This document shows, piece after piece, positions 18,601 through 27,000 of a DNA stretch of 64,000 bases; the first letter of the stretch is position 1, and each line of letters starts with the position of its first letter. This stretch comes from JABGPL01 sp964387885. GTDB taxonomy: Bacteria; Electryoneota; AABM5-125-24; Hatepunaeales; Hatepunaeaceae. The DNA lies in contig CAYLYZ010000002.1 of NCBI GenBank assembly GCA_964387885.1, forward strand, positions 46,976 to 110,975, in the 5' to 3' direction. The position numbers and the translations under genes are program-made. The notes beneath the pieces were generated by a model. The model was not told the origin of the DNA. It saw nothing but the letters and a program-made list of their open reading frames with translations, and did no database searches.

Positions 18601-18690
18601 AATAATGGGAACAGTATACTTATTTATTGCTTATCCTGTTTATTTTCAAGAGTGTGGATTGGGCTACTCGTTGCCCAAGTTTCTTTACCA
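18601..18690. repeat. Dispersed 90-bp repeat, copy 2
   Basis: Ungapped match to 15151-15240 (72/90 by hand). Here the GGGC-TACTCGTT-GCCC part forms a hairpin. The copy ends 10 bases from the stop codon of the minus-strand gene at 18700, raising the possibility that it altered that gene's 3' end. Confidence 0.7.
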
Positions 18691-18699
18691 ATCGCTTTT

Positions 18700-19476
18700 T
18701 CAATCTTCCGTTTTCTTTAGATCAGAGTGGATGTTTATTGCAATAAATGGCCACAGAGCCTGGATATTTCCAACTTTAACGTCCTTACTACCCGCCCAGT
18801 AGAGGGTATCCTCCCCGGTAATAATTCCTATGGATTGTTGGTATTGTTTGTTTCTCGGAGAATCTGCCCAAAAAAGGAGATGAGAATTTTCACGGGCAAG
18901 TTTTTCCATTTCATCAGGAATCCGGTCCAGAAGCCATGATTTATCGAGAATTACTCCTATTGCGATCCTGCTGTTATCATCCTGAGAATCTATCTGAAAG
19001 GGCTTCATCATAATATTGTACTTTTTATTCCCGGTCTTTACACGCTCAAACTTGCATTTACCTCCTAAAGTCCTGCCCATCATCGGGCTTTCGTAGGTTT
19101 TGAAATGTCGATCTTGAAGCAGTACTTGCGCAAACTCGGAATATTCAAGGGATTCATTATCTATTCCGAATGTTTTACCTTCTAAACGACTTACCATGAA
19201 AGCTTTTTTTATGCCTGGAAGGTTGCCAAGTTTATTGACAGCATCCTTATAAGGTTGCCCTTCAACGATTAGTTTTTCAGCTTCGAACAACGCATCGGCA
19301 TGAGGATTGTAAAAATCAACAAAGTACTGGCTGATCGCTAATGAATTTCCCCATGCCCACGCAACTTCAAATCCATTTTCCTCTGCAGAAACAGGTGACG
19401 TGCTACTGAGAATAATTAGCGCAATCACCAGATAAAGTATAACGCTCTCCCCGTATTGATTGGAATAAATACTCAC
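18700..19476 (-). CDS. Exported protein of unknown function, possible sensor-domain remnant
   Basis: The GTG start at 19476 is preceded by AAGGAGAG. The 258 residues begin with a signal peptide or membrane anchor (VILYLVIALIILSSTSPVSA) and continue as a soluble domain with AWAWGNSLAISQYFVDFYNP, GIKKAFMVSRLEGKTFG, IAIGVILDKSWLLDRI and EDTLYWAGSKDVKVG. The overall pattern is like the extracytoplasmic sensing region of some histidine kinases, but no kinase domain follows. I cannot name the family. The gene ends just before the 90-bp repeat, so it may be a truncated sensor. It is divergent from the radical SAM operon. Confidence 0.55.
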   Translation of the reverse strand: MSIYSNQYGESVILYLVIALIILSSTSPVSAEENGFEVAWAWGNSLAISQYFVDFYNPHADALFEAEKLIVEGQPYKDAVNKLGNLPGIKKAFMVSRLEGKTFGIDNESLEYSEFAQVLLQDRHFKTYESPMMGRTLGGKCKFERVKTGNKKYNIMMKPFQIDSQDDNSRIAIGVILDKSWLLDRIPDEMEKLARENSHLLFWADSPRNKQYQQSIGIITGEDTLYWAGSKDVKVGNIQALWPFIAINIHSDLKKTED

Positions 19477-19605
19477 CTTACTCTCCTTTGAGTATAGTTA
19501 AACTTCGTTATGACAGAAATATAACTTGTTATTTGCTGTGTTACAAGACCTAATTTCTAATGTAGAAACAGCAGTTCAATTCAGGTTGAATCAGGGGATA
19601 TATAT

Positions 19606-19633
19606 TTGACATTATTCCAGATTTCCGTATATT
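19606..19633 (+). promoter_or_regulatory. Candidate sigma-70-type promoter for the AmmeMemoRadiSam operon
   Basis: TTGACA (19606-19611) and TATATT (19628-19633) are separated by 16 bases and lie 40 bases before the ATG at 19673. It is the best consensus-like promoter seen in the window. FCB bacteria often use other promoter sequences, so this is tentative. Confidence 0.45.
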
Positions 19634-19672
19634 ACAGTTCTAAACACATTTCAAAAACAACCAGAAATCCAA

Positions 19673-20929
19673 ATGCCCGAAAATCACGATATACGATCAA
19701 TATCACGACGAGATTTCATTAGGATTGCGGGGAAGTACGGGCTAACTCTTGGTGGAGTTGCCACACTCCTGTCAAGTCAACCGTTGTTATACCAGCTATT
19801 CAAAAGTGAGAGTTCATCTGCTTTCGCTGGTGATAAACTACAGCGATTGGTAGAATCTGCTCCAATTGCCCGTTATTGGATTTCTAACGCTTCATCCGAT
19901 GTAGATTGTGCCTCATGTCATGAAAATGCTGTACAAGCAGGTTATAAGCACGCTGAAGTGACCGTCAGGTGTCTGCTGTGTGCAAACAGATGTTTCATGT
20001 CGGATGGAGAGCGGGGGAGGTGTCGGGCGCGGATAAATGATAATGGGGTGCTGAAATCACTCGTTTATGGCCGACCGATTACCACACATATCGATCCGAT
20101 TGAAAAGAAGCCTTTTTATCATTTTGTGCCTCAATCTCAAGCCTTCTCACTTGCTACTTCAGGTTGTGCACTGCGCTGCAAATTCTGCCAGAATTGGGAA
20201 ATTTCTCAATCTGCACCTGAGGATTACAGTGTGAAATACACACCACCTCTGTCCATCGTTAATGCCTCTGAGAGCAGGAACGTCCCGATTATTGCATTCA
20301 CATACAATGAGTCAACGGTCTTTACCGAATATATGACGGATATCGCACGAGTTGCCAATTCGCACGGATTACGGTCGGTATTGATTAGCTGCGGGTTCAT
20401 GAATGAAGAACCACTTGATGAGATGTGTGATGTCCTTTCCGCCATCAAGATTGACTTGAAGGGATTCAGTGAGGATTTCTACCGAGATGTTTGCAGTGCG
20501 CATCTGGCACCGGTTTTGAGAAGTATTAAGCAGGTGGCAAGGAGAGGAAATCATCTTGAAATCGTTAACCTTGTAGTGCCAACCCTGAACGATTCCGATA
20601 AGATGCTGCACAATTTGGTGGATTGGGTGCTCGGTGAGGTTGGTCCGGATGTTCCGGTTCATTTTACGAGATTCCATCCGGATTACCAGATGTTAAACCT
20701 GCCACCTACACCTATTCATACTCTCGAAAAAGCAAGAGACATTGCAATGGAGAAGGGCATTCATTATGCTTTCGTTGGTAATGTGCCGGGGCATTCGGGA
20801 AATCACACGTACTGCCCGGGATGTGGGAAAGCGATAATCGTGCGACAGGGTTTCTTCGTTAGAAAGGTGGATTTAGTTGATGGTAAATGCAAACATTGCA
20901 ATACTGAAATAAAGGGGGTCTGGAGTTGA
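19673..20929 (+). CDS. amrS: AmmeMemoRadiSam system radical SAM enzyme (AmrS-like) with Tat-type signal
   Basis: The 418-residue protein has a radical SAM cluster motif CxxxCxxC (Cys165, Cys169, Cys172 in SGCALRCKFCQNWEIS). It is preceded by a cysteine-rich segment (Cys100, 103, 107, 117) and followed by a C-terminal zinc ribbon (HTYCPGCGK ... CKHCNTEIKGVW), all typical of AmrS. The N-terminus carries SRRDFIRIAGKYGLTLGG, a good twin-arginine signal, and there is a CxxCH motif (Cys79-Ala-Ser-Cys82-His83) as used for covalent haem c. The reaction catalysed by this family is not established. It is first in an operon with the MEMO1-AMMECR1 gene (4-base overlap) and the spermidine-synthase-like gene. 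The family call is strong; export is inferred. Confidence 0.88.
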   Translation: MPENHDIRSISRRDFIRIAGKYGLTLGGVATLLSSQPLLYQLFKSESSSAFAGDKLQRLVESAPIARYWISNASSDVDCASCHENAVQAGYKHAEVTVRCLLCANRCFMSDGERGRCRARINDNGVLKSLVYGRPITTHIDPIEKKPFYHFVPQSQAFSLATSGCALRCKFCQNWEISQSAPEDYSVKYTPPLSIVNASESRNVPIIAFTYNESTVFTEYMTDIARVANSHGLRSVLISCGFMNEEPLDEMCDVLSAIKIDLKGFSEDFYRDVCSAHLAPVLRSIKQVARRGNHLEIVNLVVPTLNDSDKMLHNLVDWVLGEVGPDVPVHFTRFHPDYQMLNLPPTPIHTLEKARDIAMEKGIHYAFVGNVPGHSGNHTYCPGCGKAIIVRQGFFVRKVDLVDGKCKHCNTEIKGVWS

Positions 20930-22461
20930 AAAGAAATCTCATTCTTTACCTGTTGATTTTCCTCCTATTGATCGGTTGTCGGGCGGAATCTGATAACAAC
21001 AGCAAATTCAACGCTGGTGTCCGTTCTCCAGCAGTATCGGGAAGGTTTTATTCTGATGATCAGGATAAACTAAAGGGTGCAATTGATACTTTTCTGTCAG
21101 AAGCTATCGAAGCAAAGGTCGAAGATGCAGTTGGCATTATTGTTCCTCACGCTGGATATATCTTCTCCGGACAGATTGCTGCTGATGCTTTCAAACAAGT
21201 TTGCGATAACAAATATGATCTGATAGTTATTCTCGGTACCAATCACACAACTCAGGGCTTCAACGGAGTATCAATCTATCCTGACGGAGCCTATAAAACT
21301 CCACTTGGGAAGGCGGTTATCGATGCAGGTGTAGCTGGTGAATTGATTAATTTCTCCGAAGATTTTACTTACAATCCCACTGTTCACGTACGCGAGCACT
21401 CGGTTGAAGTACAAATCCCATTTATCCAGCATATTTTCCCGGAAACCAAAATTGTGTGTGCGGTAATTGGAAAACCTGACCCGGATTTATGCAAGAGATT
21501 TGGGATTGCCCTTGCGGAAGTAGTCAGGGACAAAAAGACTCTGATTGTTGCAAGTTCTGACCTTTCCCATTATCCGGGATATTCAGATGCACTTGATGCG
21601 GATCAGAACATTTTAAACGCGATAGTTAAAATGGATGCATCGCATGTTAAATCAACCGTTAACAAACAGATGAAGCGAGGCATTTCAGAACTGTCAACCT
21701 GTGCCTGCGGTGAAGGTCCAATTTTGACTTTAATTGCCGCTGCCAAAAAACTCGGAGCGAAAAATGGGCTGATAGTCAGTTATGGTAATTCGGGTGATGT
21801 TGCGGTTGGTGATAGATCGAGGGTTGTTGGATATGGTGCTGTTGTGTTCAGTAGGGGAGAGGGGACACTAATCTCAAATACGCCTCTGTTGGTAGAACAT
21901 GCACCGGATTCAGAATTCTCACCGGTAAATCGACAGACATTATTAAACCTCGTTCGCAGGACTATCAGTCAGTATCTGACGACAAATACTGTTCCATTTA
22001 TCAGAGATCTTGATCCTGCACTCGAGATCAATCGTGGCGCATTTGTGACTCTGAAAAAACACGGAGATTTGCGCGGATGCATCGGGCATATGCTTGACGA
22101 CCAACCGATTGGTTGGATAGTGAGCTCAATGGCGATGCAGTCTGCATTTCAGGATCGACGTTTCAATCCTGTAACCCAGAATGAACTTGAAGAGATTGAA
22201 ATCGAGATTTCAGTCCTGACACCATATAAACGGGTTTCCGGGTATAAAGATATCGTTATTGGTCGAGATGGTGTGGTTGTCAGAAAGAAAGGCAGGTCAG
22301 CAGTTTACCTGCCTCAAGTAGCCATAGAACAGGGCTGGGATCTCAGTGAAACTTTGTCCCACCTTTGCAGGAAAGCCGGATTACCGGTAAATGCCTGGAA
22401 ATCAGATGCTGAATTCCTGACATTTCAGGCGGAAGTATTTTCAGAATCCGATTTTCACTGA
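20926..22461 (+). CDS. MEMO1-AMMECR1 fusion lipoprotein (AmrB-AmrA)
   Basis: The TTG start at 20926 overlaps the stop of the radical SAM gene. The 511 residues begin with a lipoprotein signal (MKRNLILYLLIFLLLIGC, lipobox LIGC with Cys18). The MEMO1 domain (about 30-310) shows RSPAVSGRFY, IVPHAGYIFSG, TNHTTQG, VREHSVEVQIPF, SSDLSHYPGY and CACGEGP. These cover the His, Asp and Cys positions of the dioxygenase-like metal pocket. The AMMECR1 domain (about 330-508) has RGAFVTLKKHGDLRGCIG and MAMQSAFQDRRF. AMMECR1, MEMO1 and a radical SAM protein co-occur widely as the AmmeMemoRadiSam system of unknown function. Fusion of the first two is common, but a lipid anchor on the fusion is less usual. Confidence 0.9.
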   Translation: MKRNLILYLLIFLLLIGCRAESDNNSKFNAGVRSPAVSGRFYSDDQDKLKGAIDTFLSEAIEAKVEDAVGIIVPHAGYIFSGQIAADAFKQVCDNKYDLIVILGTNHTTQGFNGVSIYPDGAYKTPLGKAVIDAGVAGELINFSEDFTYNPTVHVREHSVEVQIPFIQHIFPETKIVCAVIGKPDPDLCKRFGIALAEVVRDKKTLIVASSDLSHYPGYSDALDADQNILNAIVKMDASHVKSTVNKQMKRGISELSTCACGEGPILTLIAAAKKLGAKNGLIVSYGNSGDVAVGDRSRVVGYGAVVFSRGEGTLISNTPLLVEHAPDSEFSPVNRQTLLNLVRRTISQYLTTNTVPFIRDLDPALEINRGAFVTLKKHGDLRGCIGHMLDDQPIGWIVSSMAMQSAFQDRRFNPVTQNELEEIEIEISVLTPYKRVSGYKDIVIGRDGVVVRKKGRSAVYLPQVAIEQGWDLSETLSHLCRKAGLPVNAWKSDAEFLTFQAEVFSESDFH

Positions 22462-22473
22462 TCCCCGACCTTT

Positions 22474-24732
22474 ATGAAGCTTAATCTCTTCATCATTGGA
22501 CTTGTCTCTATCCTGGGGCAAGTTGTTATCCTGCGTGAGCTTGTTGTAGCATTTTACGGGATCGAACTGATTTATATTCTCGCCATGGGTTTCTGGCTGT
22601 TCTGGACGGCAATTGGGGCTCTGCTCGGGAAACGGGATTTTATTCCGAAACTTGGCTGGATCAGTTTCCTCTTAGTACTATTTGCTGTTTTGATTCCCGT
22701 TGATATTGCATTCATTAGAGCCATCAGGATTATATTCGGAGGGACTCCCGGCGCGTATCTCCCATTTCATCATCAGGTGCTGGGTATGGCTCTGGCTCTG
22801 GTTTTCCCCGGTATACTACTCGGTCTTTTATTTCAATGGGCAGCAAAACAATTTGTTTCCAATGCGCCCCAGAGATCTTCAAGGTGGACCCCGGGACTGC
22901 CTTTAGCTTATGGAATAGAATGCCTTGGAGCAGTGGCAGGGGGAATACTGTCAACAATTACACTTAAATTCGGATTTCAAAATTTCCTGATTGGAATAGT
23001 CTGCAGTTACATTGCTATCCTGACCGTAATATTGAGTAGTATTTCAACCGAGAGAACAGATCACAGATTAGCTGTAGCTTCCAGGAAATTAATCGCTTTC
23101 GGATTGCTGGGTGTACTTATTGCACTATCGATAAGATCAAATGAAATCGACCGTTATATGACTGGGTGGAATTATGAAGGATTTGTGGCAAATCAGACAT
23201 TATTATCAGAGAATGAACAGAGAGTAATTTACACTAAAGATTCCCCATATGGTCGAATCACAGCAGTTTCCCAACATGAACAGATTGCCGTTTTCGAAAA
23301 TGGTGCGTTATCATTTGAAACGGAAGGTGTGGTTGCTGAAGAGTTTGTGTATCTTGCTTCTTTACAGCATCCTGATCCAAAAAAGATTCTAATCCTCGGT
23401 GGTGGTATCAGTGGATATGTGGAGAAGATGCTGGAAAGTTGCGGAGATGAATCTGGAGACATTCGGATTGACTATGTTGAACTTGATGAGATCTTATTAG
23501 ATCTCGCTAAATATCATCTCCCACCTAATATCAATAATTCCGTTAAGGTAGAGAATGTCACTATTACAATTTCCGATCCACGACGCTTTCTAACAGATTC
23601 TGATCAAAAGTACGATTTAATTCTTATCGGCATGTCTGATCCAACATCAGGACAATCAACTCGTTTTTATACAGTCGAATTCTTTGAACTTTGTTCAAAT
23701 TCGCTGAATAAGGGAGGAGTGATAGCCTTTAAGCTCAAATCAGCTGAGAACCTATGGACACCTCAATTGCGAAAAAGAAATGAAAGCATTTACAGGGCTT
23801 TAAATGCTAAGTTTCCAAATGTAGTAGTTCTACCGGGTGCTGTGAATATGCTTTTCGGTTCTTTCAATCAACTTGAAACTAAACCTCTTGTATTAACCGA
23901 AAGGTATAACAGTCGTGGATTGTCAGGCAGGTTGATTATTCCCGAGTACATTGAGTATTTATATACGAATGAGCGGTTTTTCCGTATAACAGAAATTCTT
24001 TCTGAAACGACTGCTTCTGTGAACAGCGATTTGCGTCCGGTCTGCTATCAATATGCTGTAATGTTGTGGCTGGCAAGATTCTTCCCGTCTTATGCACTGT
24101 GGAATCAGGTTCTAACGGCTCCATTGAAAATGCTCAGAAATGTTATCTGGATATCAATTGCATTCACAGTCTTGTTTATTTTTTTGAGAAAGTCAATTTT
24201 AGTAAAACGCATATTTCTCGTTGCGATTGCAAGCCTAATTGGGATTATAATTGAGTCGACTATTCTTCTCTATTTCCAAGTGAAACAGGGAATATTATAT
24301 CAGGATATAGGTTTACTTATTACAATCTTTATGACTGGTATGGCAATCGGTTCGCTTATGATTGCACAAAGGAAATGGGATATTCCTGAAGCGCTTTCTC
24401 TTTCCAGAAGATTTGGTGTGTTGGCTTTATTTGTGTGTGTTATTTGTTTTACAATACTTGGAATAATGATTATTGGCAGCAATAATGTCTGGCTTTTTTC
24501 TGTGATAGGATTTATAATTTCAGGATTCTATGTCGGGATTGCATTTGCATTTGCATCAATAAATTGGATTGAGAACCAATCTATCTTAGTTTCACCCCTT
24601 TATGCAGCGGATCTAATAGGAGGGTGTATAGGAGTTGTCTTGGCAAGTTTGATTTTTGTACCAACAATTGGGTTATTAACAACACTGTTTATTATGGCAG
24701 GATTAGTTTTAGCATCCTCAATTCTGATATAA
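22474..24732 (+). CDS. Membrane protein with spermidine-synthase-like SAM-binding domain
   Basis: The 752-residue protein has about seven N-terminal membrane segments (1-225, from LFIIGLVSILGQVVILREL on). A soluble domain follows (about 230-500) with the spermidine-synthase/Rossmann signature ILILGGGISGYVEKML, DYVELDEILLDLAKYH, ISDPRRFLTDSDQKYDLIL and FYTVEFFELCSNSLNKGGV. A second membrane block covers about 555-750. Where bona fide aminopropyltransferases have a DxxDP-type motif, this protein has GMSDPTSGQ, so polyamine synthesis is uncertain. It begins 12 bases after the AMMECR1-MEMO1 gene and completes the operon. Such membrane-fused spermidine-synthase homologues are widespread and mostly uncharacterised. 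Association with AmmeMemoRadiSam suggests a shared membrane or periplasmic pathway. Confidence 0.85.
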   Translation: MKLNLFIIGLVSILGQVVILRELVVAFYGIELIYILAMGFWLFWTAIGALLGKRDFIPKLGWISFLLVLFAVLIPVDIAFIRAIRIIFGGTPGAYLPFHHQVLGMALALVFPGILLGLLFQWAAKQFVSNAPQRSSRWTPGLPLAYGIECLGAVAGGILSTITLKFGFQNFLIGIVCSYIAILTVILSSISTERTDHRLAVASRKLIAFGLLGVLIALSIRSNEIDRYMTGWNYEGFVANQTLLSENEQRVIYTKDSPYGRITAVSQHEQIAVFENGALSFETEGVVAEEFVYLASLQHPDPKKILILGGGISGYVEKMLESCGDESGDIRIDYVELDEILLDLAKYHLPPNINNSVKVENVTITISDPRRFLTDSDQKYDLILIGMSDPTSGQSTRFYTVEFFELCSNSLNKGGVIAFKLKSAENLWTPQLRKRNESIYRALNAKFPNVVVLPGAVNMLFGSFNQLETKPLVLTERYNSRGLSGRLIIPEYIEYLYTNERFFRITEILSETTASVNSDLRPVCYQYAVMLWLARFFPSYALWNQVLTAPLKMLRNVIWISIAFTVLFIFLRKSILVKRIFLVAIASLIGIIIESTILLYFQVKQGILYQDIGLLITIFMTGMAIGSLMIAQRKWDIPEALSLSRRFGVLALFVCVICFTILGIMIIGSNNVWLFSVIGFIISGFYVGIAFAFASINWIENQSILVSPLYAADLIGGCIGVVLASLIFVPTIGLLTTLFIMAGLVLASSILI

Positions 24733-24748
24733 TTTCATTACAGCCAAA

Positions 24749-24780
24749 GTAAACCCGGAGAAGTTTCTCTCCGGGTTTAC
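24749..24780. terminator. Strong hairpin between convergent genes
   Basis: A 13-bp perfect stem (GTAAACCCGGAGA / TCTCCGGGTTTAC) with a 6-base loop lies between the plus-strand operon end (24732) and the minus-strand gene end (24830). It can act in both directions. Confidence 0.8.
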
Positions 24781-24829
24781 TCACCAAAAGTTAAGTGTTA
24801 ACAGGCAATGGTTTCAATAGAATAAAATA

Positions 24830-25222
24830 TTATTCGTCGCACACTACCCAAAAAGTGTTTCCGTGATCTTCATAATTAGTATCAACCCTGAACGGCAGTG
24901 CCCCCGGAGGTACATGTCCCACATCAAGTTCCGTTAATATGTTGATCCAAAAAACCGCGTCCCCATCGTGAGCAACATCGCGAAACCATTCGCCATTTGC
25001 GTCTACTATACTTTCATCACCATCCCAGGTTTCAGGATCATCATTAGTCATAACTTTGATAATCATTGATCCTCCCACTGGGCCGCAAACCGCACATTTG
25101 ATTTTTCCGGTATGTCTTATACCAGCATAAGCATCTTTATGCAGCAAGTGAATTCCCATTCCTACACCAGCACAAACGAGTGCAAATACTACCAATGCAA
25201 TTACCAGCTTCTTTCCTTTCAT
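24830..25222 (-). CDS. Small exported three-cysteine protein, array member A
   Basis: The 130-residue product begins MKGKKLVIALVVFALVCAGV and has a likely signal-peptidase site after DAYA. The mature part starts with a KIKCAVC motif (CxxC), then Gly-rich turns, an aromatic beta-strand pattern and a conserved end YEDHGNTFWVVCDE with a third cysteine. The strand/turn pattern suggests a small beta-sandwich like carboxypeptidase-regulatory or Cna-B domains, but I do not recognise a family. AAGGAGGTA lies 8 bases before the ATG. It is one of four intact paralogues, the last of the array in transcription order, with a structured leader of its own at 25223-25350. Confidence 0.75.
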   Translation of the reverse strand: MKGKKLVIALVVFALVCAGVGMGIHLLHKDAYAGIRHTGKIKCAVCGPVGGSMIIKVMTNDDPETWDGDESIVDANGEWFRDVAHDGDAVFWINILTELDVGHVPPGALPFRVDTNYEDHGNTFWVVCDE

Positions 25223-25350
25223 TTCTAATACCTCCTTTTACACGGGGAGATTAATTTGAATGTTAATACACCGGAGGGACTCCCCGCTGATTCCCTCCCG
25301 GTGCTGTATTACAAGCATGCTGTTCTATGCAAAAAGGATTGGCATGCCAT
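25223..25350 (-). ncRNA. Structured 5' leader, copy A
   Basis: On the minus strand: hairpin I (about 25314-25348) has stem GGCATGC/GCATGCT around a loop containing TTGCATAGAACA. Hairpin II (25269-25303) has CACCGG-G-AGGGA paired with TCCCTCCGGTG and presents CGGGGAG in its loop. CTCCCCG at 25243-25249, just before the Shine-Dalgarno sequence, can pair with that loop. The same three elements recur in copies C, D and E. Confidence 0.65.
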
Positions 25351-25400
25351 AGATTATTAGATTGATATTGATTAATATCTATCTAAGTTAGTGAAATGTG

Positions 25401-25670
25401 CTAATTGCACTCTACCCAGAATGCGTATCCGTGATCTGGAAACCATTCCTCGACTCTCGATGGTGATGCTGCAGGAAGTACATGACCTTCAGCTAAATCC
25501 GACAATATCACAATCCAGAAGTCAGCATTGACATCGTGGATAACATCGCGAGACCACTCACCAGCTGCATTAACCCAACTTGAGTCGCTATCCCAGGTTT
25601 CGGGATCATCATTGATCATTACTTTGATGATGAGATTGCCCCCAACGGGTCTGCAAACTGCGCATTTAAT
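25401..25670 (-). pseudogene. 5'-truncated array member B
   Basis: From about 25670 down to the stop at 25401 the frame encodes IKCAVCRPVGGNLIIKVM, then NDDPETWD and an ending PDHGYAFWVECN, clearly homologous to member A. The signal peptide, ribosome-binding site and leader are missing. Upstream in frame there is only LSLSNKLSLTL after a TGA, with no start codon. An internal ATG at 25619 would give 72 residues lacking the signal and the CxxC motif. The junction lies next to a 10-bp inverted repeat (25679-25705). Confidence 0.75.
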
Positions 25671-25678
25671 TAATGTCA

Positions 25679-25705
25679 GACTTAGTTTGTTAGATAAACT
25701 AAGTC
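25679..25705. repeat. Inverted repeat at the truncation point of member B
   Basis: GACTTAGTTT and AAACTAAGTC form a perfect 10-bp stem with a 7-base loop, exactly where the homology to the other array genes stops. It could be a terminator brought in by the deletion or a recombination scar. Confidence 0.5.
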
Positions 25706-25790
25706 AATCTACCAGAGATTCTGATGATTGAGCAAGTAGCTATAAATTTGGCAGTAAGACTTCATTAGAATGAAGTGAGTCCGTATTTGT

Positions 25791-26168
25791 CTATAAATCA
25801 CAGAAGACAATAAACTCGTATCCATGATCCTCATAGAAAACGTCTACATATGAAGGATTGGCACCAAGATTATGATCTTCAGGTAGAATAACCATAATGG
25901 CATGCCAATGATCTTTACCAGCATGAAGCATTGGGAATGTAATGGATCCATCACCTCCGGTTTCACCATTATTACTTTCCCAACTGTCTCCATCATAAAC
26001 CTCCATCTGGACCCAACCATCCATATCTCCACATTCTCCACACCTGATCTTGATGGTGTGGTTTTCATCAGCATCTGCATCTTTATGCATCAGGTGAATT
26101 CCCAATCCTACACCAGAGCATACGAGTGCAAATGCCATCAACGCAACTACCAGTTTCTTTCCTTTCAT
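25791..26168 (-). CDS. Small exported three-cysteine protein, array member C
   Basis: I start at ATG 26168, 8 bases after AAGGAGGTA; the frame also has a TTG two codons upstream. The 125 residues begin MKGKKLVVALMAFALVCSGV with a cleavage site after DADA. KIRCGEC gives the CxxC pair, GDGSITFPMLHAGKDHWHA is a beta-strand/turn core, and the protein ends FYEDHGYEFIVFCDL with the third cysteine. It is closest to member D (shared DHNLGANPS/NHNLGAGAA segment). Unknown function, predicted periplasmic or secreted, no sorting domain. Its leader is at 26169-26300, and a short ACTTCAT-TCTA-ATGAAGT hairpin about 25 bases downstream may terminate it. Confidence 0.75.
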   Translation of the reverse strand: MKGKKLVVALMAFALVCSGVGLGIHLMHKDADADENHTIKIRCGECGDMDGWVQMEVYDGDSWESNNGETGGDGSITFPMLHAGKDHWHAIMVILPEDHNLGANPSYVDVFYEDHGYEFIVFCDL

Positions 26169-26300
26169 TTCCAATACCTCCTTATTTTTCGGGGAGTTAA
26201 TTTTTTCATCAAAACACCGGAGAGACTCCCCGTGGGTATCCTTCCTGTGCCGTGTACCAGGCGTACTGTCCTATGCTAACAAAAGTAAGTACGCCCAGTA
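26169..26300 (-). ncRNA. Structured 5' leader, copy C
   Basis: Hairpin I (about 26257-26298) has an 11-bp arm pair CTGGGCGTACT/AGTACGCCTGG (two wobbles) around a loop with TTAGCATAGGAC. Hairpin II (26215-26249) keeps the CAC...GTG ends and the CGGGGAG loop but its stem is weaker than in copies A and E. CTCCCCG precedes AAGGAGG. The hairpin I arms differ from copies A and D with both strands changed. Confidence 0.65.
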
Positions 26301-26440
26301 TTTCAAGAATTCTACAAGAGTTATTTTCAATGAATCCTTTGTATTCTCTAGTAAAAAAGAATACTTCATTACATCCGGATCAATAATTAGATTTAACAAA
26401 ATGCTAATTAACATGAAACCAGATAGCCATTTCATTTTTA

Positions 26441-26818
26441 TTAGTCACAAAATACCCAGAACGTAAAGCCATGATCTTCATAAAAAACTTCATTGTCCGC
26501 TGCTCCGGCACCAAGATTATGATTGGCCGGGAGATCATTTATAATTGCATGCCAATGATCATCTCCTGCGTGTAATTGTTGGAATTCAATTAATCCATCT
26601 GCCCCTGTATCACCGGTATGCACTTGCGTTTCTACGCCATCAAAAATCCTGGCCTTAACTCCACCGTCAAGATCCATCAAGCAGTCCATACATTTGATCT
26701 TTATTGTATGGGTATTGCCCGCAAACGCATCTTTATGCAGATAGTGAATCCCCAATCCTACTCCAGTACAAACGAGAGCAAATACTGTTAAAGCAACTAC
26801 CAGTTTCTTTCCTTTCAT
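26441..26818 (-). CDS. Small exported three-cysteine protein, array member D
   Basis: ATG 26818 lies 8 bases after AAGGAGGTA. The 125-residue product has signal MKGKKLVVALTVFALVCTGV with a site after DAFA, the motif KIKCMDCLMDLDGGVKARIF, a central TGADGLIEFQQLHAGDDHWHA, and the end FYEDHGFTFWVFCD. The gly/asp turn TGADG followed by alternating hydrophobics resembles Cna-B/transthyretin-like beta-sandwiches; this is structural inference only. All three mature cysteines are conserved with A, C and E. It has its own leader at 26819-26950. Confidence 0.75.
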   Translation of the reverse strand: MKGKKLVVALTVFALVCTGVGLGIHYLHKDAFAGNTHTIKIKCMDCLMDLDGGVKARIFDGVETQVHTGDTGADGLIEFQQLHAGDDHWHAIINDLPANHNLGAGAADNEVFYEDHGFTFWVFCD

Positions 26819-26950
26819 TTCCAATACCTCCTTTTTTTTGGGGGGAGATTATTTTGATATTAAAACACCGGAGGGACTCCCCGTGGGTATCCTTCCTGTG
26901 CAGTGTACCAGGCATGTCGTTCTATACAATCAGGGTAACCATGCCCGGAG
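26819..26950 (-). ncRNA. Structured 5' leader, copy D
   Basis: Hairpin I (about 26908-26948) has arms CCGGGCATG/CATGCCTGG (9 bp, one wobble) with loop TTGTATAGAAC. Hairpin II is at about 26868-26902 with the CGGGGAG loop. The partner near the Shine-Dalgarno sequence is CTCCCCC. The hairpin I core GCATG/CATGC replaces GCGTACT/AGTACGC of copy C, which is covariation. Confidence 0.65.
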
Positions 26951-27000
26951 ATACTTCTTTTATTCGTTTTTTTATGAATGACTTCACTTAGAGATTTTAC

